Source: Rhizobium sp. BK399
GTDB lineage: Bacteria > Pseudomonadota > Alphaproteobacteria > Rhizobiales > Rhizobiaceae
Reading direction: 5' to 3'
DNA length: 64,000 bases
NCBI RefSeq assembly: GCF_014194695.1
Contig: NZ_JACIAH010000011.1
Location: 1 to 64,000 of the forward strand
Shown here: one piece after another, positions 1 through 10,150 of the stretch
Layout: every line of letters begins with the position of its first letter
How positions within the stretch are numbered: the first letter of the stretch is position 1
Position numbers and translations under genes: made by a program
The notes under the pieces: model-generated
Database searches by the model: none
The model's input: only the letters and a program-made list of their open reading frames with translations
What the model was told of the DNA's origin: nothing

Positions 1-174
1 CAGCCCTACTACCTCGCCTCCCTGTCGCTTAACGACCAGAACCTCCTCAAGGACAACAAGCTCATCCCCGGAATGCCCGTCGAGGTCTTCGTCCAGACCG
101 CCGAGCGAACCGCCCTCTCATACCTCCTCAAGCCATTCACAGACCAAATGATGAAGGCATTCAGAGAGGAATAG
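1..174 (+). CDS. C-terminal end of an HlyD-family type I secretion membrane fusion protein (5' truncated)
   Basis: Frame 1 is open from the first base to a TAG at 172-174 and gives 57 residues. The tail reads PGMPVEVFVQT, then a stretch ending in LKPFTDQMMKAFREE. This is the usual C-terminus of HlyD-type periplasmic adaptors that join an ABC exporter to an outer-membrane channel in type I secretion; rhizobial PrsE is an example. The start and the membrane anchor lie outside the window, so the substrate cannot be inferred. An ABC ATPase would be expected just upstream. Family call fairly sure, exact identity not. Confidence 0.75.
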   Translation, partial: QPYYLASLSLNDQNLLKDNKLIPGMPVEVFVQTAERTALSYLLKPFTDQMMKAFREE

Positions 175-347
175 CGGGGCAAGAAGGGAGACGCAGCGGC
201 ATGCAGATGCCATCATGGCGGTTGGATCGTGGAAAGCGCCCCAAGCCGAACGGACCGATGACGCTTCTACGCATTTGGTATCCCTGAGCGCCCCTAAGCA
301 AAAAGGGCGCTGCGAAGGACAACAAAGTCGATCAAATGATTTCAATA

Positions 348-432
348 TGGTGCGAGCGACGGGGATCGAACCCGTATGACCGAAGTCGAGGGATTTTAAG
401 TCCCTTGCGTCTACCAGTTTCGCCACGCTCGC
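348..432 (-). tRNA. tRNA-Leu (anticodon TAA)
   Basis: On the minus strand a 7-bp acceptor stem GCGAGCG/CGCTCGC closes a cloverleaf with a long variable arm, a T-arm with GGTTCGATCCC, and an anticodon loop CTTAAAA (anticodon TAA). The CCA end is encoded at 348-350. The long variable arm and the anticodon make it a class II tRNA-Leu. An ORF across this gene is spurious. Confidence 0.95.
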
Positions 433-485
433 GCAGGCTCCTCCTTCAACGACTGATGCGATTCAGTCAAGAGCACTAGGTTGTG

Positions 486-854
486 TCACGGTCGCGAAGG
501 GCTTGCTGCCGACTTGATGATGCGGATCTTGTTCAATAGGCAACCGATCGAAACGCCGACGGATGCGCCGAGTATCTTCACGGCAGCATCGTGCAGACGG
601 GCGTGGCGCGTTGGAGACAGATATTGCAGATATTCAATCGCCAAGGCGCCGGCAACCAGGAGAAAGGCAACTGCTATCCACTGCCGAGGATAGGCAATCG
701 CGAACATGAAACCAACGAGCGAGTAGGCCAAAGCGCGGTCGAGATTGACCGAGGTCACCGTATGTGGCCGCAGCGCGATCGGCGACAGCGTGACGAAAAT
801 AATCGCCACGAGAAGCAGCCAGGCAATCGGTCGTGCAAATTTACTTGAGATCAT
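486..854 (-). CDS. VanZ-like small membrane protein
   Basis: The 122-residue protein has about three hydrophobic helices (roughly residues 9-30, 42-56 and 59-75) and a charged C-terminus. Residues around 73-110 (EYLQ, then PTRHARLHD, then GASVGVSIG) match the VanZ-like pattern of a Glu-x-x-Gln motif, a Pro/Arg-rich link, an Asp and a Gly-rich last helix. VanZ was found in glycopeptide resistance clusters, but most members, including this one, stand alone with no known function. It is divergent from ilvA, with about 170 bp between the two starts. Nothing suggests a resistance role. Confidence 0.7.
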   Translation of the reverse strand: MISSKFARPIAWLLLVAIIFVTLSPIALRPHTVTSVNLDRALAYSLVGFMFAIAYPRQWIAVAFLLVAGALAIEYLQYLSPTRHARLHDAAVKILGASVGVSIGCLLNKIRIIKSAASPSRP

Positions 855-1023
855 TGCGGCGATGTAGCCTCATCTCGGGTGAATTGGTAGCGCACAATTG
901 CGTTATTGCATCGCCTTCAGGGTTGCTCGAAAAGATGAGCGGCTGAGTAAACAATATCGGCCGATATGGGCTTTTTCCCACAGTCCGCTTGTGCGATAGC
1001 GGAACGGCAACAGGAATAGACGA

Positions 1024-2280
1024 ATGACCGTGACCAGACAGGATGTCGAGAGCGCCGAGACGGCGATGCGTAGCCTCTTTCCAGCAACGCCACTGCAGCT
1101 GAACGAACATCTGTCGGCGCGTTATGGCGCCGATATCTGGCTAAAGCGCGAAGATCTGTCGCCGGTACGCTCCTACAAGATTCGCGGGGCGTTCAATTTC
1201 TTCCGCAAGGCGATCGCGGAGGGTGCCGGCAACAGGACCTTCGTATGCGCCTCGGCCGGCAATCATGCTCAGGGCTTTGCCTTCGTCTGCCGGCATTTTG
1301 GCGTGCCCGGCGTTGTTTTCATGCCGGTGACGACGCCGCAGCAGAAGATCGACAAGACCCGCATATTCGGGGCGGAGTTCATCACCATCAAGCTGACAGG
1401 CGATTTTTTCGATCAATGCTACCAGGCCGCGCGCGACCACGTCGAGGCGATCGACGGCGTCATGGTGCCGCCTTTCGATCACCCAGACATCATCGAGGGC
1501 CAGGCAACGGTTGCCGCGGAAATCCTCCAGCAACTCCCTGACGGGACGGTACCTGACATCATTGTCATGCCGGTCGGCGGCGGTGGTCTCGCTGCAGGCA
1601 TCACCGGCTACCTCGACGGCATTCTGCCTAAGTCCGGCTTCATCTTCACGGAGCCGGCAGGGGCACCGAGCCTGAAGAGAAGCATAGAGGCAGGGCACTT
1701 GGTGACGCTCACCAAAGTTGACAATTTCGTCGATGGCGCCGCCGTGGCGCGGATCGGTGACCTGAACTTCGCAGCCTTGGAAGCTTTCCCGGCCGAACAG
1801 GTCATGCTGATGCCGGAAAACGCCATCTGCGTGACCATTGGCGAGATGCTCAATGTGGAAGGCGTCGTGCTCGAACCGGCAGGCGCGTTGTCGCTGACCG
1901 CGATTGCGGCGATGGACCCGAATGCCTTGAGAGGCAAGACGGTCATCGCCGTCGTATCCGGCGGCAACTTCGATTTCGAACGCCTTCCGGATGTGAAGGA
2001 GCGCGCCATGCGCTATGCCGGCTTGAAGAAGTACTTCATCTTGCGGATGCCGCAGCGTCCGGGTGCGTTGCGTGACTTCCTGAACCTGCTTGGCCCGGAC
2101 GACGATATCGCCAGGTTCGAATATCTGAAGAAGACGGCTCGCAATTTCGGCTCGGTGCTGATCGGCATCGAAACCAAGGCGCCGGAGAATTTCGCGCAGC
2201 TGATCGCAAACTTCGAAAAGGCTGCCATCGGCTTCGAGGACATCACCGAAAACGAGATCCTCGCAAACCTCATCATTTAG
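1024..2280 (+). CDS. ilvA: Threonine ammonia-lyase (threonine deaminase), PLP-dependent
   Basis: This fold type II PLP enzyme of 418 residues deaminates L-threonine to 2-oxobutanoate, the first step of isoleucine synthesis. The PLP lysine is K52 in SYKIRG. The substrate/PLP loop SAGNHAQG is at about 77-84 and the phosphate-binding GGGGLAAG near 187. A C-terminal ACT-like segment (about 335-418, starting YFILRMPQRPGAL) is the regulatory domain, as in the short rhizobial and Corynebacterium-type IlvA rather than the roughly 510-residue E. coli form. The ATG follows directly on the divergent promoter region shared with the VanZ-like gene. No leader peptide or attenuator was recognised. Confidence 0.93.
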   Translation: MTVTRQDVESAETAMRSLFPATPLQLNEHLSARYGADIWLKREDLSPVRSYKIRGAFNFFRKAIAEGAGNRTFVCASAGNHAQGFAFVCRHFGVPGVVFMPVTTPQQKIDKTRIFGAEFITIKLTGDFFDQCYQAARDHVEAIDGVMVPPFDHPDIIEGQATVAAEILQQLPDGTVPDIIVMPVGGGGLAAGITGYLDGILPKSGFIFTEPAGAPSLKRSIEAGHLVTLTKVDNFVDGAAVARIGDLNFAALEAFPAEQVMLMPENAICVTIGEMLNVEGVVLEPAGALSLTAIAAMDPNALRGKTVIAVVSGGNFDFERLPDVKERAMRYAGLKKYFILRMPQRPGALRDFLNLLGPDDDIARFEYLKKTARNFGSVLIGIETKAPENFAQLIANFEKAAIGFEDITENEILANLII

Positions 2281-2315
2281 CTTTTCCGGCACGGGCCGGC
2301 ATGGTAAGGCGAAAC

Positions 2316-2642
2316 ATGGCTTCGATCTTCTCCAGCATTTTCTCAATGTTTTCAGGCGGCGGCAAATCGACTGATGCCCCGGCAGGCGCCTCGTCCGAGC
2401 CTCAGCTCTATGGGGACTGCACGATCTACGCGGAACCCCAGAAGGAGGGCGGTCAGTATCGCCTTGCGGGACGCATTGAGAAGGCCGTCGGTGGAGAGGT
2501 TCTCGTTCGCAACTTCATCCGTGCTGACATGTTCGGCTCGTCGGATGACGCGATCGAGTGCACGGTGCGCAAGGCGCAGCAGATCATCGATCAGAATGGC
2601 CCGTCGCTATTCAGCGATGGCGCAAAAGTTCGGCAGGTCTGA
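2316..2642 (+). CDS. HlyU-family protein
   Basis: The 108-residue protein has a short hydrophobic N-terminus (MASIFSSIFSMF), a Gly/Ser linker, then a compact domain with LYGDCTIYAEPQ, YRLAGRI and VRNFIRADMF. This fits the HlyU family, named after a Vibrio haemolysin activator. Most alphaproteobacterial members are uncharacterised. The frame is open from an ATG at 2301, but the ATG at 2316 is preferred because AAGG lies six to seven bases before it and it gives the usual N-terminus. It sits 35 bp after ilvA on the same strand, so read-through is likely. No haemolysin gene is visible nearby apart from the HlyD remnant at the left edge. Confidence 0.7.
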   Translation: MASIFSSIFSMFSGGGKSTDAPAGASSEPQLYGDCTIYAEPQKEGGQYRLAGRIEKAVGGEVLVRNFIRADMFGSSDDAIECTVRKAQQIIDQNGPSLFSDGAKVRQV

Positions 2643-2792
2643 TCCGCTTCTTCGGGTCCAATCCGCGTCTACGCAGGGTTTTGGTACCTGGCGAATCGCA
2701 TTCCGCCCAACTCAATAGTCCCAGTATCCGCGGTGTTCGCCGTCGGTATCGGCGCGAGAAAGTCCGATACCAACGACATGGGAAACTGGCGA

Positions 2793-3569
2793 TCACCCTG
2801 CACGAAACATCTTGGCGCCCGAAGGTGCGCTCGTGGCACCGCCGTCAACGACGATCTCGATTCCCGTCACGTTGGACGAGTCGCTTGAAGCGAAATAGAG
2901 CACGGCCTTGGCGATTTCCTCCGCTTCGCTCATCCGTCCGAGAAGGCTCATGCCGCCCAGTCGAGCTTCGAGCCCGGACATCGCGTCGGCCGTGGATGCC
3001 AGCGGTTGCCAAATCGGCGTCTTGGTGCCGCCAGGCGTCACCTGATTGACGCGGATGCCGCGTGGCGCAAGCTCTGAGGCCATATTGCGGGTCATGGCAC
3101 GCACCGCACCTTTGGTGGCAGCATAGGCTGACCAGCCGGGCGCGCCCAGTACGGCATGCACCGATCCATTGAGAATGACAGAACCGCCGTCGTTGAGATG
3201 TGGCAGCGCCGACTGGACCGTAAAGAACACTGCGGTCAGGTTGGTATTGATGATGGCATTGAACTGCTCGAGCGACGTAGTGCCGAGCGGCGTCGCGCCG
3301 GCGATGCCAGCATTTGCAAAGAGGACATCGAACTTGCCGACCTTTTCGGCGGCTTCCGCAAAAGCGCGCTCCGTGGCCGCGACGTCTGTGACATCGAGCT
3401 TCAGCGTGAGCACGTTGCCGCCCAGAGCGTTTTCGGCAGCGGCGAGAGTCTCGGCGTTGCGGCCTGTGATCACGACCTTGGCCCCCTCGTCGAGGAAGAC
3501 CTTGGCGGTCGCAAGACCGATGCCGCTGTTTCCGCCGGTGATGAGGGCGACCTTGTTCTTTAGGCGCAT
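2793..3569 (-). CDS. Short-chain dehydrogenase/reductase (classical SDR)
   Basis: The 258-residue protein is a complete classical SDR. The NAD(P)-binding TGGNSGIG is at 11-18, the structural NAG at 86-88, and the catalytic Ser136, Tyr149 and Lys153 (YAATK) are all present. The C-terminus carries the usual PGGTKTPIW and ASS-SNVTG-IVVDGG segments. GRN at 36-38 suggests NADP(H) preference. The substrate cannot be read from the sequence. It is divergent from a TetR regulator across a 104-bp gap with an inverted-repeat operator, so it is probably that regulator's target and may act on the regulator's unknown ligand. Confidence 0.88.
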   Translation of the reverse strand: MRLKNKVALITGGNSGIGLATAKVFLDEGAKVVITGRNAETLAAAENALGGNVLTLKLDVTDVAATERAFAEAAEKVGKFDVLFANAGIAGATPLGTTSLEQFNAIINTNLTAVFFTVQSALPHLNDGGSVILNGSVHAVLGAPGWSAYAATKGAVRAMTRNMASELAPRGIRVNQVTPGGTKTPIWQPLASTADAMSGLEARLGGMSLLGRMSEAEEIAKAVLYFASSDSSNVTGIEIVVDGGATSAPSGAKMFRAG

Positions 3570-3602
3570 TGGATGACTCCTCTTGGAAAAATACCCGATC
3601 TG

Positions 3603-3640
3603 GATTACGATTGATATCTAGAAGGATTATGATCGTAATC
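3603..3640. promoter_or_regulatory. Probable TetR operator between SDR and TetR genes
   Basis: GATTACGAT (3603-3611) and ATCGTAATC (3632-3640) form a perfect 9-bp inverted repeat with 20 bp between. The right half is itself a near-palindrome of 16 bp (3625-3640, GATTAtGATCgTAATC, 14 of 16 symmetric). Two offset operator sites in a divergent regulator/target gap are typical of TetR autoregulation. Binding is inferred. Confidence 0.55.
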
Positions 3641-3673
3641 TTTATATGTCAACTGGTTTCAGGATGGATTTTC

Positions 3674-4252
3674 ATGGGTCACTCACAGATGGACAAGCGC
3701 AAGACGCATGAGAGGATCGTCGAGATCGCCTCGAAGCGGTTGCGAGAGAAGGGGCTGGAAGGCGTCGGCGTCGCGGACCTGATGAAGGAAGCGGGGCTCA
3801 CGGTCGGCGGCTTCTACAAGCATTTTGCCTCGCGTGACGAGCTGGTGGCAGAGGCTATGCAATCTGCTTTTGGTGCCTGGACCGAGAAGGTGCGGTCAGA
3901 GGGCCGGGCTCCGGCAGACATTCCACTTGAGGAATATGCGGCGAGCTATCTGAGCCGCGAGCATCGGGACGATACGGCTGGAGGATGCCCGTTCGCCGCT
4001 CTCACCGCTGACATAGCGCGCGGCGGCGAGAGGTGTCGGTCACTGGCAACCGATCAGATGCAGACGAACTTGCGCAATATGCAGGCACGCATAAAGGCGG
4101 CGGACGAAGCGGAGGGGCGCCGCAAGGCGATCATCCTGTCCTGCCTCATGACCGGCGCACTCGGGCTTGCACGGATAGCGAACGACGAAACCCTGGCCGG
4201 TGAGATACTCGATACCGCCAGGGCTTTTGTGAACGAGCTCGGCGCCAAATGA
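3674..4252 (+). CDS. TetR-family transcriptional regulator
   Basis: The 192-residue regulator has an N-terminal helix-turn-helix (about residues 12-58: ERIVEIASKRL, VGVADLMKEAG, TVGGFYKHFASRDEL) and a C-terminal ligand domain of the kind next to SDR or reductase genes (GGCPFAAL, then a C-terminal helix pair). The open frame begins at 3569, inside the divergent gene's start, and its extra N-terminus is unlike the family. ATG 3674 is chosen because AGGA lies just upstream. Its job is probably to repress itself and the divergent SDR until a small molecule is bound. Confidence 0.85.
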   Translation: MGHSQMDKRKTHERIVEIASKRLREKGLEGVGVADLMKEAGLTVGGFYKHFASRDELVAEAMQSAFGAWTEKVRSEGRAPADIPLEEYAASYLSREHRDDTAGGCPFAALTADIARGGERCRSLATDQMQTNLRNMQARIKAADEAEGRRKAIILSCLMTGALGLARIANDETLAGEILDTARAFVNELGAK

Positions 4253-4278
4253 AAACGGCCGGCTAGAACCGGCCGTTT
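4253..4278. terminator. Bidirectional terminator between TetR gene and azoR
   Basis: AAACGGCCGG (4253-4262) and CCGGCCGTTT (4269-4278) form a perfect 10-bp stem with a 6-nt loop. It starts at the last base of the TetR stop codon and lies between two convergent genes. The A/T ends give short U-runs in both directions. Confidence 0.8.
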
Positions 4279-4299
4279 CGATGGCAGTCTCGACCCCGA

Positions 4300-4914
4300 T
4301 TAGGCGGCGAGGGCTATTTCCTCGGCGCGGGCCTTGGCGGCGCCAATTGCCTTCTCGGCAGCTTCCGCACCAAATGCGAGGCCTTCGACATAGATCGTCT
4401 CGATGTCGGCGATGCCGAGGAAGCCGAGGACCGACTTCAGGTACGGAACAGCATGGTTCATGCCGGCCGCCGGACCCTGCGAGTAGACACCGCCGGAGGC
4501 AAGGACGACGTAGACCTTCTTGCCGGTGGCAAGGCCAACCGGGCCGCTTTCGGTGTACTTGAAGGTCAGGCCGGCGCGGGCGACGTTGTCGATCCAGGTC
4601 TTCAGCGACGAATAGATGTTGAAGTTGATGAGGCCGGTACCGATGACGATCGTATCAGCTGCAAGCAGTTCGGCGACGAGTTCGTCCGACGTCTTCACAG
4701 CTGCCGCTTCGGCGGCGGTGCGGTCATCGGCCGGCTTGCGGATGGCTGCGGTGAAGAGATCGTCGATGTGCGGCAGCGGGTTGGAGGCGAGGTCGCGACG
4801 GACGACGACACTGCCCGGCTGCTGAGCCTTGATCTTTTCGACAAGGTCAGCTGCGATGGTGGTGGAAAGCGAGTCAACACGCGGGCTGGAAGTCAGGAGC
4901 AGAATGGACGACAT
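4300..4914 (-). CDS. azoR: FMN-dependent NADH azoreductase / quinone reductase
   Basis: The 204-residue flavodoxin-like protein matches AzoR. It has an N-terminal beta strand and phosphate loop (LLLTSSPRVDSLS, about 5-17), a Pro-x-x-Asn-like helix start (GTGLINFNIYSSLKTWIDNVARAG) and an FMN ring loop ASGGVYSQG. AzoR enzymes reduce quinones and azo compounds by two electrons using NADH and protect against thiol and quinone stress. The start at 4914 follows GAGAGGAAA; the longer frame to 5088 runs into the LysR promoter and was rejected. It is divergent from a LysR gene, its likely regulator. Confidence 0.9.
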   Translation of the reverse strand: MSSILLLTSSPRVDSLSTTIAADLVEKIKAQQPGSVVVRRDLASNPLPHIDDLFTAAIRKPADDRTAAEAAAVKTSDELVAELLAADTIVIGTGLINFNIYSSLKTWIDNVARAGLTFKYTESGPVGLATGKKVYVVLASGGVYSQGPAAGMNHAVPYLKSVLGFLGIADIETIYVEGLAFGAEAAEKAIGAAKARAEEIALAA

Positions 4915-4999
4915 GATTGAATTTCCTCTCGAATTGGGGTCTGCGGCTCGTCTAGGGAGCGTCGAGCCGGTGGTTCGAGACAGAAAATAGGGGTGGCCG

Positions 5000-5022
5000 A
5001 TTATCGAAAAAACTGTGATAAT
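5000..5022. promoter_or_regulatory. Candidate LysR binding site between azoR and the LysR gene
   Basis: ATTATC (5000-5005) and GATAAT (5017-5022) form a 6-bp inverted repeat with an 11-bp spacer. It lies 34 bp before the LysR start and 86 bp before azoR. The dyad fits LysR-type operators. Function is inferred. Confidence 0.45.
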
Positions 5023-5055
5023 GTCGATCGAAATCATCGATAGATTGGATGGAAG

Positions 5056-6024
5056 ATGCTTCCAAACCCCACACTGGACCAGTTGCAAGTGTTCCTCACC
5101 GTTGCGGAAACGGGCAGCTTTTCGGCCGCTTCACGCACGCTCAATCGCGCACAATCGGTCATCAGCTACACCATTGCCAACCTTGAGGCGCAACTTGAGG
5201 TGCCGCTTTTCGAGCGTTCGGGCGCGCGGCAACCGAAACTGACGGAGGCCGGCAAGGCGCTTCTCGAAGATGCGCGGCGCCTCGTTGCCGACCTAGAGGT
5301 GATGCGCGCCCGTGTGAAGGGGCTGAAGGAAGGGCTGGAGGCCGAGGTTTCGGTGGCCATCAGCGTCATGGTGCCGTCGCAGGCGGTGGTCGAAGTCCTG
5401 CGCGAGTTCCGTGACGAGTTTCCATCCGTGGCTCTCAATCTGGCTGTCGGTGAACTGGGCGTCGTGATGGATCTGGTTTCGAACGGCAAGGCGACTGTCG
5501 GGATAGGGGGGGCGATCCTCCAACAGCATGACTTGCTTGCGACCGAGCGCATCGGTCATTCCTTCATGATGCCTGTGGTATCGAGCACTCATCCCTTGGC
5601 GCGGATCGGCCGGCCGCTGACGCTCGCCGACGTGCGCGAAGAGACCCAACTTGTCGTGACAGACGCGTCGGGACTGACGAAGGGCCGCGATTTCAATGTG
5701 CTCTCGTATAAGACGTGGCGCGTCAGCGATATCGCGACCAAGCACTCGCTGATCCGGGGTGGTCTCGGCTGGGGTGGTTTGCCGGCGTCGCTCATCCGCG
5801 ATGAACTGAGAAGTGGAGCGCTGGTTCACCTTGATCTGCAGGCCTATGAGCAGGGTGAGTACCCGATCTACGCGATGCGGCGAATCTCGACGCCACCCGG
5901 GCCGGCGGCGACCTGGATGATCGACGCGTTTCGGTCCAGGCTTTCGCAATGCCCCAGTCAAGCCGACTTCACCGCTCAGATGGCGGAATATGCCGCGCGC
6001 GACCTCTCTGTCGCGGCGGAGTAG
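5056..6024 (+). CDS. LysR-family transcriptional regulator
   Basis: The 322-residue protein has an N-terminal winged helix (residues 4-63: TLDQLQVFLTVAETGSFSAASRTLNRAQSV, written in parts: the HTH core is FSAASRTLNRAQSVISYTI) and a periplasmic-binding-protein-like co-inducer domain from about 90 to 300. SSTHPLARIGRPL and LIRGGLGWGGLP are typical of the family. It is transcribed away from azoR, so azoR is its likely target, probably induced by quinones or similar electrophiles. GGAAG precedes the ATG. The ligand cannot be told from the sequence. Confidence 0.88.
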   Translation: MLPNPTLDQLQVFLTVAETGSFSAASRTLNRAQSVISYTIANLEAQLEVPLFERSGARQPKLTEAGKALLEDARRLVADLEVMRARVKGLKEGLEAEVSVAISVMVPSQAVVEVLREFRDEFPSVALNLAVGELGVVMDLVSNGKATVGIGGAILQQHDLLATERIGHSFMMPVVSSTHPLARIGRPLTLADVREETQLVVTDASGLTKGRDFNVLSYKTWRVSDIATKHSLIRGGLGWGGLPASLIRDELRSGALVHLDLQAYEQGEYPIYAMRRISTPPGPAATWMIDAFRSRLSQCPSQADFTAQMAEYAARDLSVAAE

Positions 6025-6059
6025 GCGAGGCATCAGCGCCTCGCCACCGATCACAATCT

Positions 6060-8048
<1,989 letters not shown>

Positions 8049-8138
8049 GAAAACTCCTTCGAAAATCACGCGACGCCCGGCCCGCAGGCGAGACTAGGAT
8101 GATTTGCGAAGGAGTAAACCCTGAAAATGACAGGGCAA

Positions 8139-8474
8139 TTATCGCTTCAGGACCGGTTTCACTTCCTTGTGGAAGAAGCGGAAATAGGACGCGACCTGCG
8201 CGCGGGCATTCGAGTTCGGATCGAACTGAATTCCGAGGCGGCCGTTGTGGCTCCAGCGGATGATGCCGTGCAGCGTTCCGAGATCGTCGGCAAGGATCTG
8301 TATGCGGCTGCCGGAGGAGGCATGAATGGGCGAGCGGATTTCGACGGCCATACCGCTTGTCGACATATCCAGGATGCGCGCATCCACTTCTTTCGTAAGA
8401 TAGCGGACCTTGCCGAATATGCGGCAAGACTTCCGCTCGGCCTTGCGAGTGATAATATTCAGATTGTTCTGCAT
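8139..8474 (-). CDS. PilZ-domain protein, probable c-di-GMP receptor
   Basis: The 111-residue protein is almost entirely one PilZ domain. Both c-di-GMP signatures are present: RxxxR as RKAER at 10-14, and DxSxxG as DMSTSG about 33 residues later. A second-strand motif IRWSHNGRLGIQF follows. Stand-alone PilZ proteins bind c-di-GMP and alter motility, polysaccharide or adhesion targets by protein contact. The start at 8474 has GGAG six bases upstream; the frame extends seven codons further without a ribosome site. No target gene sits beside it. Confidence 0.88.
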   Translation of the reverse strand: MQNNLNIITRKAERKSCRIFGKVRYLTKEVDARILDMSTSGMAVEIRSPIHASSGSRIQILADDLGTLHGIIRWSHNGRLGIQFDPNSNARAQVASYFRFFHKEVKPVLKR

Positions 8475-8544
8475 GCTACGCTCCACAAGAAACATACAGG
8501 TGAATTCTACGGAGCGACCGTTGAGAATACTTTAACAGCTCGAT

Positions 8545-9441
8545 CTAAAATTGCGAGGACGGTGGTTGCAAACGTGACCGACGGGCAACAACATGTTCCC
8601 GCCATACGGTGAAAATGCCTGCTGCAACGACAATGAAAGAGCCGATAATCATGGTGAGGCTCAGCTTCTCGTTGTAGATCACGACGCCGATGATCGACGC
8701 ATAGACAAGCTGCAAATATGTCAGCGGTTGCACCGCGGCAGCATCGAGCATGTCATAGGCGCGGATCAGGAAGTAGTGGCTCGATATGCTCGTCATACAG
8801 ACAAGCGCCATCCATCCCCAGTCCCAACCCGACATCCATGTCCAGTAGAAAGGGCCGACGAGCGTCATGGCGATACCGCCGACGACGCCCGTATAGAAGA
8901 AACTCGTCATCGCCGAGTCGTCCCGACTGACGAGGCGTGTGGCTATGACATAGAAGGCGAACAGGAAGCAGGAGAAGACGGCAAGCAGGAGCTTGACGTC
9001 GAAGAATTCGCCTTCCGGCTTCAGAATAAACAGCACGCCGACCAGGCCTGCCGCGATTGCCGTCCAGCGGCGCCAGCCGACGCGCTCGCCAAGAATGGGC
9101 ATCGAGAGCAGAGCGATCAGAATTGGAGTGGCCGAGAAGATCGCCTGCGAATGCGCTAGGCCGATCAAGGCAAAGCAGTTGATGACGACGACGACCTGAG
9201 CGGCCAGCAGAATGCCTCTGATCACCTGTAGTAGCGGTCTCTTCGTCTTGGCCGTCTCCTTCAGGCCACCCCTCATCTTTGCCGCGAGCGCAATGGTGAA
9301 GGCGGCAAATGCCCAATAGCGGATCATGGTGACGAACACAGGCGGGTAGGCGGATGCGAGATGCTTCGAGATGCCGTCCTGCAACGAGAAAATGGTGATC
9401 GCCAGCAGGACGAACATATAGCCTTGGGTCTTGGATTTCAT
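8545..9441 (-). CDS. DMT-family (EamA) membrane transporter
   Basis: The 298-residue protein has ten predicted hydrophobic helices in two EamA repeats (roughly 5-140 and 150-285). Family features include LQDGISKHLA near the N-terminus, FSATPILIALLSMPILGE at the end of repeat one, and LTYLQLVYASIIGVVIYNE at the end of repeat two. Members move metabolites or amino-acid-like compounds across the inner membrane; the substrate is not predictable here. The gene is monocistronic or follows the Lrp gene on the same strand, with a 92-bp gap. Confidence 0.85.
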   Translation of the reverse strand: MKSKTQGYMFVLLAITIFSLQDGISKHLASAYPPVFVTMIRYWAFAAFTIALAAKMRGGLKETAKTKRPLLQVIRGILLAAQVVVVINCFALIGLAHSQAIFSATPILIALLSMPILGERVGWRRWTAIAAGLVGVLFILKPEGEFFDVKLLLAVFSCFLFAFYVIATRLVSRDDSAMTSFFYTGVVGGIAMTLVGPFYWTWMSGWDWGWMALVCMTSISSHYFLIRAYDMLDAAAVQPLTYLQLVYASIIGVVIYNEKLSLTMIIGSFIVVAAGIFTVWREHVVARRSRLQPPSSQF

Positions 9442-9533
9442 GCGTACGTCTTACTGCGGGGGATCAAGCGGGAGATAGCGAAGCCGTAGCTTCGGTGCGG
9501 ACTGTCTGCCGATTTTGCCTTGCTGTCAAAGCC

Positions 9534-9995
9534 TCAAAGCCCGACATTTGGCCTATCGATAACTTCCCGCAGGGCGAAGCTCGAATTGATCTTCACGACG
9601 TGCGGAAGCGCCGACAGCCAGTCGCGATGAATACGCTCGTAGTCTTCGAGGTCACGAGCGGCGACGCGGAGAATGTAGTCGTATTCGCCCGACATCAGGT
9701 AACAGACCAAGACGTTCGGACAGCGTTTCACCGCTGCCTCGAATTCGGAGAGTGTCTTGGCAAACTGGCCGGATAGCGAGATGTGCACGATCGCTATCAT
9801 CTTGTAGTCGAGCGCCTTGGGCGTTACGTGCGCGTGATAGCCGCTGATGACGCTGCTCTTCTCCAGGATATCAAGCCGGCGGGAACAGGCCGATGCCGAT
9901 AATCCAACCTTCGCCGCGAGGTCGGCATTGGTCATGCGGGCATTGGATTGAAGAGACTTCAGAATCGCAAGATCAATGGCGTCGAGTTCGGACAT
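9534..9995 (-). CDS. Lrp/AsnC-family regulator, probable activator of ald
   Basis: The 153-residue protein has an N-terminal winged helix (SELDAIDLAILKSLQ, then DLAAKVGLSASACSRRLDIL) and a C-terminal RAM/AsnC effector domain (about 65-145, with CYLMSGEYDYILRVAARDLEDY). It is divergent from alanine dehydrogenase, and a strong dyad lies in the gap. This is the arrangement of AldR, which activates ald in response to L-alanine in several bacteria. The name is not assigned because other Lrp paralogues look alike. Confidence 0.88.
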   Translation of the reverse strand: MSELDAIDLAILKSLQSNARMTNADLAAKVGLSASACSRRLDILEKSSVISGYHAHVTPKALDYKMIAIVHISLSGQFAKTLSEFEAAVKRCPNVLVCYLMSGEYDYILRVAARDLEDYERIHRDWLSALPHVVKINSSFALREVIDRPNVGL

Positions 9996-10041
9996 TCGAA
10001 GAACTTTCGATTATTTGCGCGAATTCGCAATATTCTTCGAA
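9995..10041. promoter_or_regulatory. Nested operator dyads between the Lrp gene and ald
   Basis: TTCGAAGAA (9995-10003) and TTCTTCGAA (10033-10041) form a perfect 9-bp inverted repeat. Inside it lies TTGCG (10015-10019) ... CGCAA (10026-10030), holding the 10-bp palindrome GCGAATTCGC (10019-10028). The outer left arm begins at the Lrp start codon, so the regulator would also cover its own gene. Nested sites suit Lrp proteins, which bind as octamers. Confidence 0.6.
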
Positions 10042-10150
10042 AATCAGCATCAGTGCAAACCTTCTTTGCAAGGACATTTCACGTCTGTGGTGGTTGGATT
10101 TGCCCGTCAAAAACACTCCGCCAAGCGGATATAACGTGAGAGGAACGCTT

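Noticed and set aside
287..311. Hairpin AGCGCCC/GGGCGCT between the HlyD end and tRNA-Leu
   Set aside because: Only 7 bp with an 11-nt loop and no T-run on the coding strand; too weak to call a terminator.
118..426. 102-codon frame over tRNA-Leu
   Set aside because: It overlaps a complete tRNA and the HlyD 3' end.
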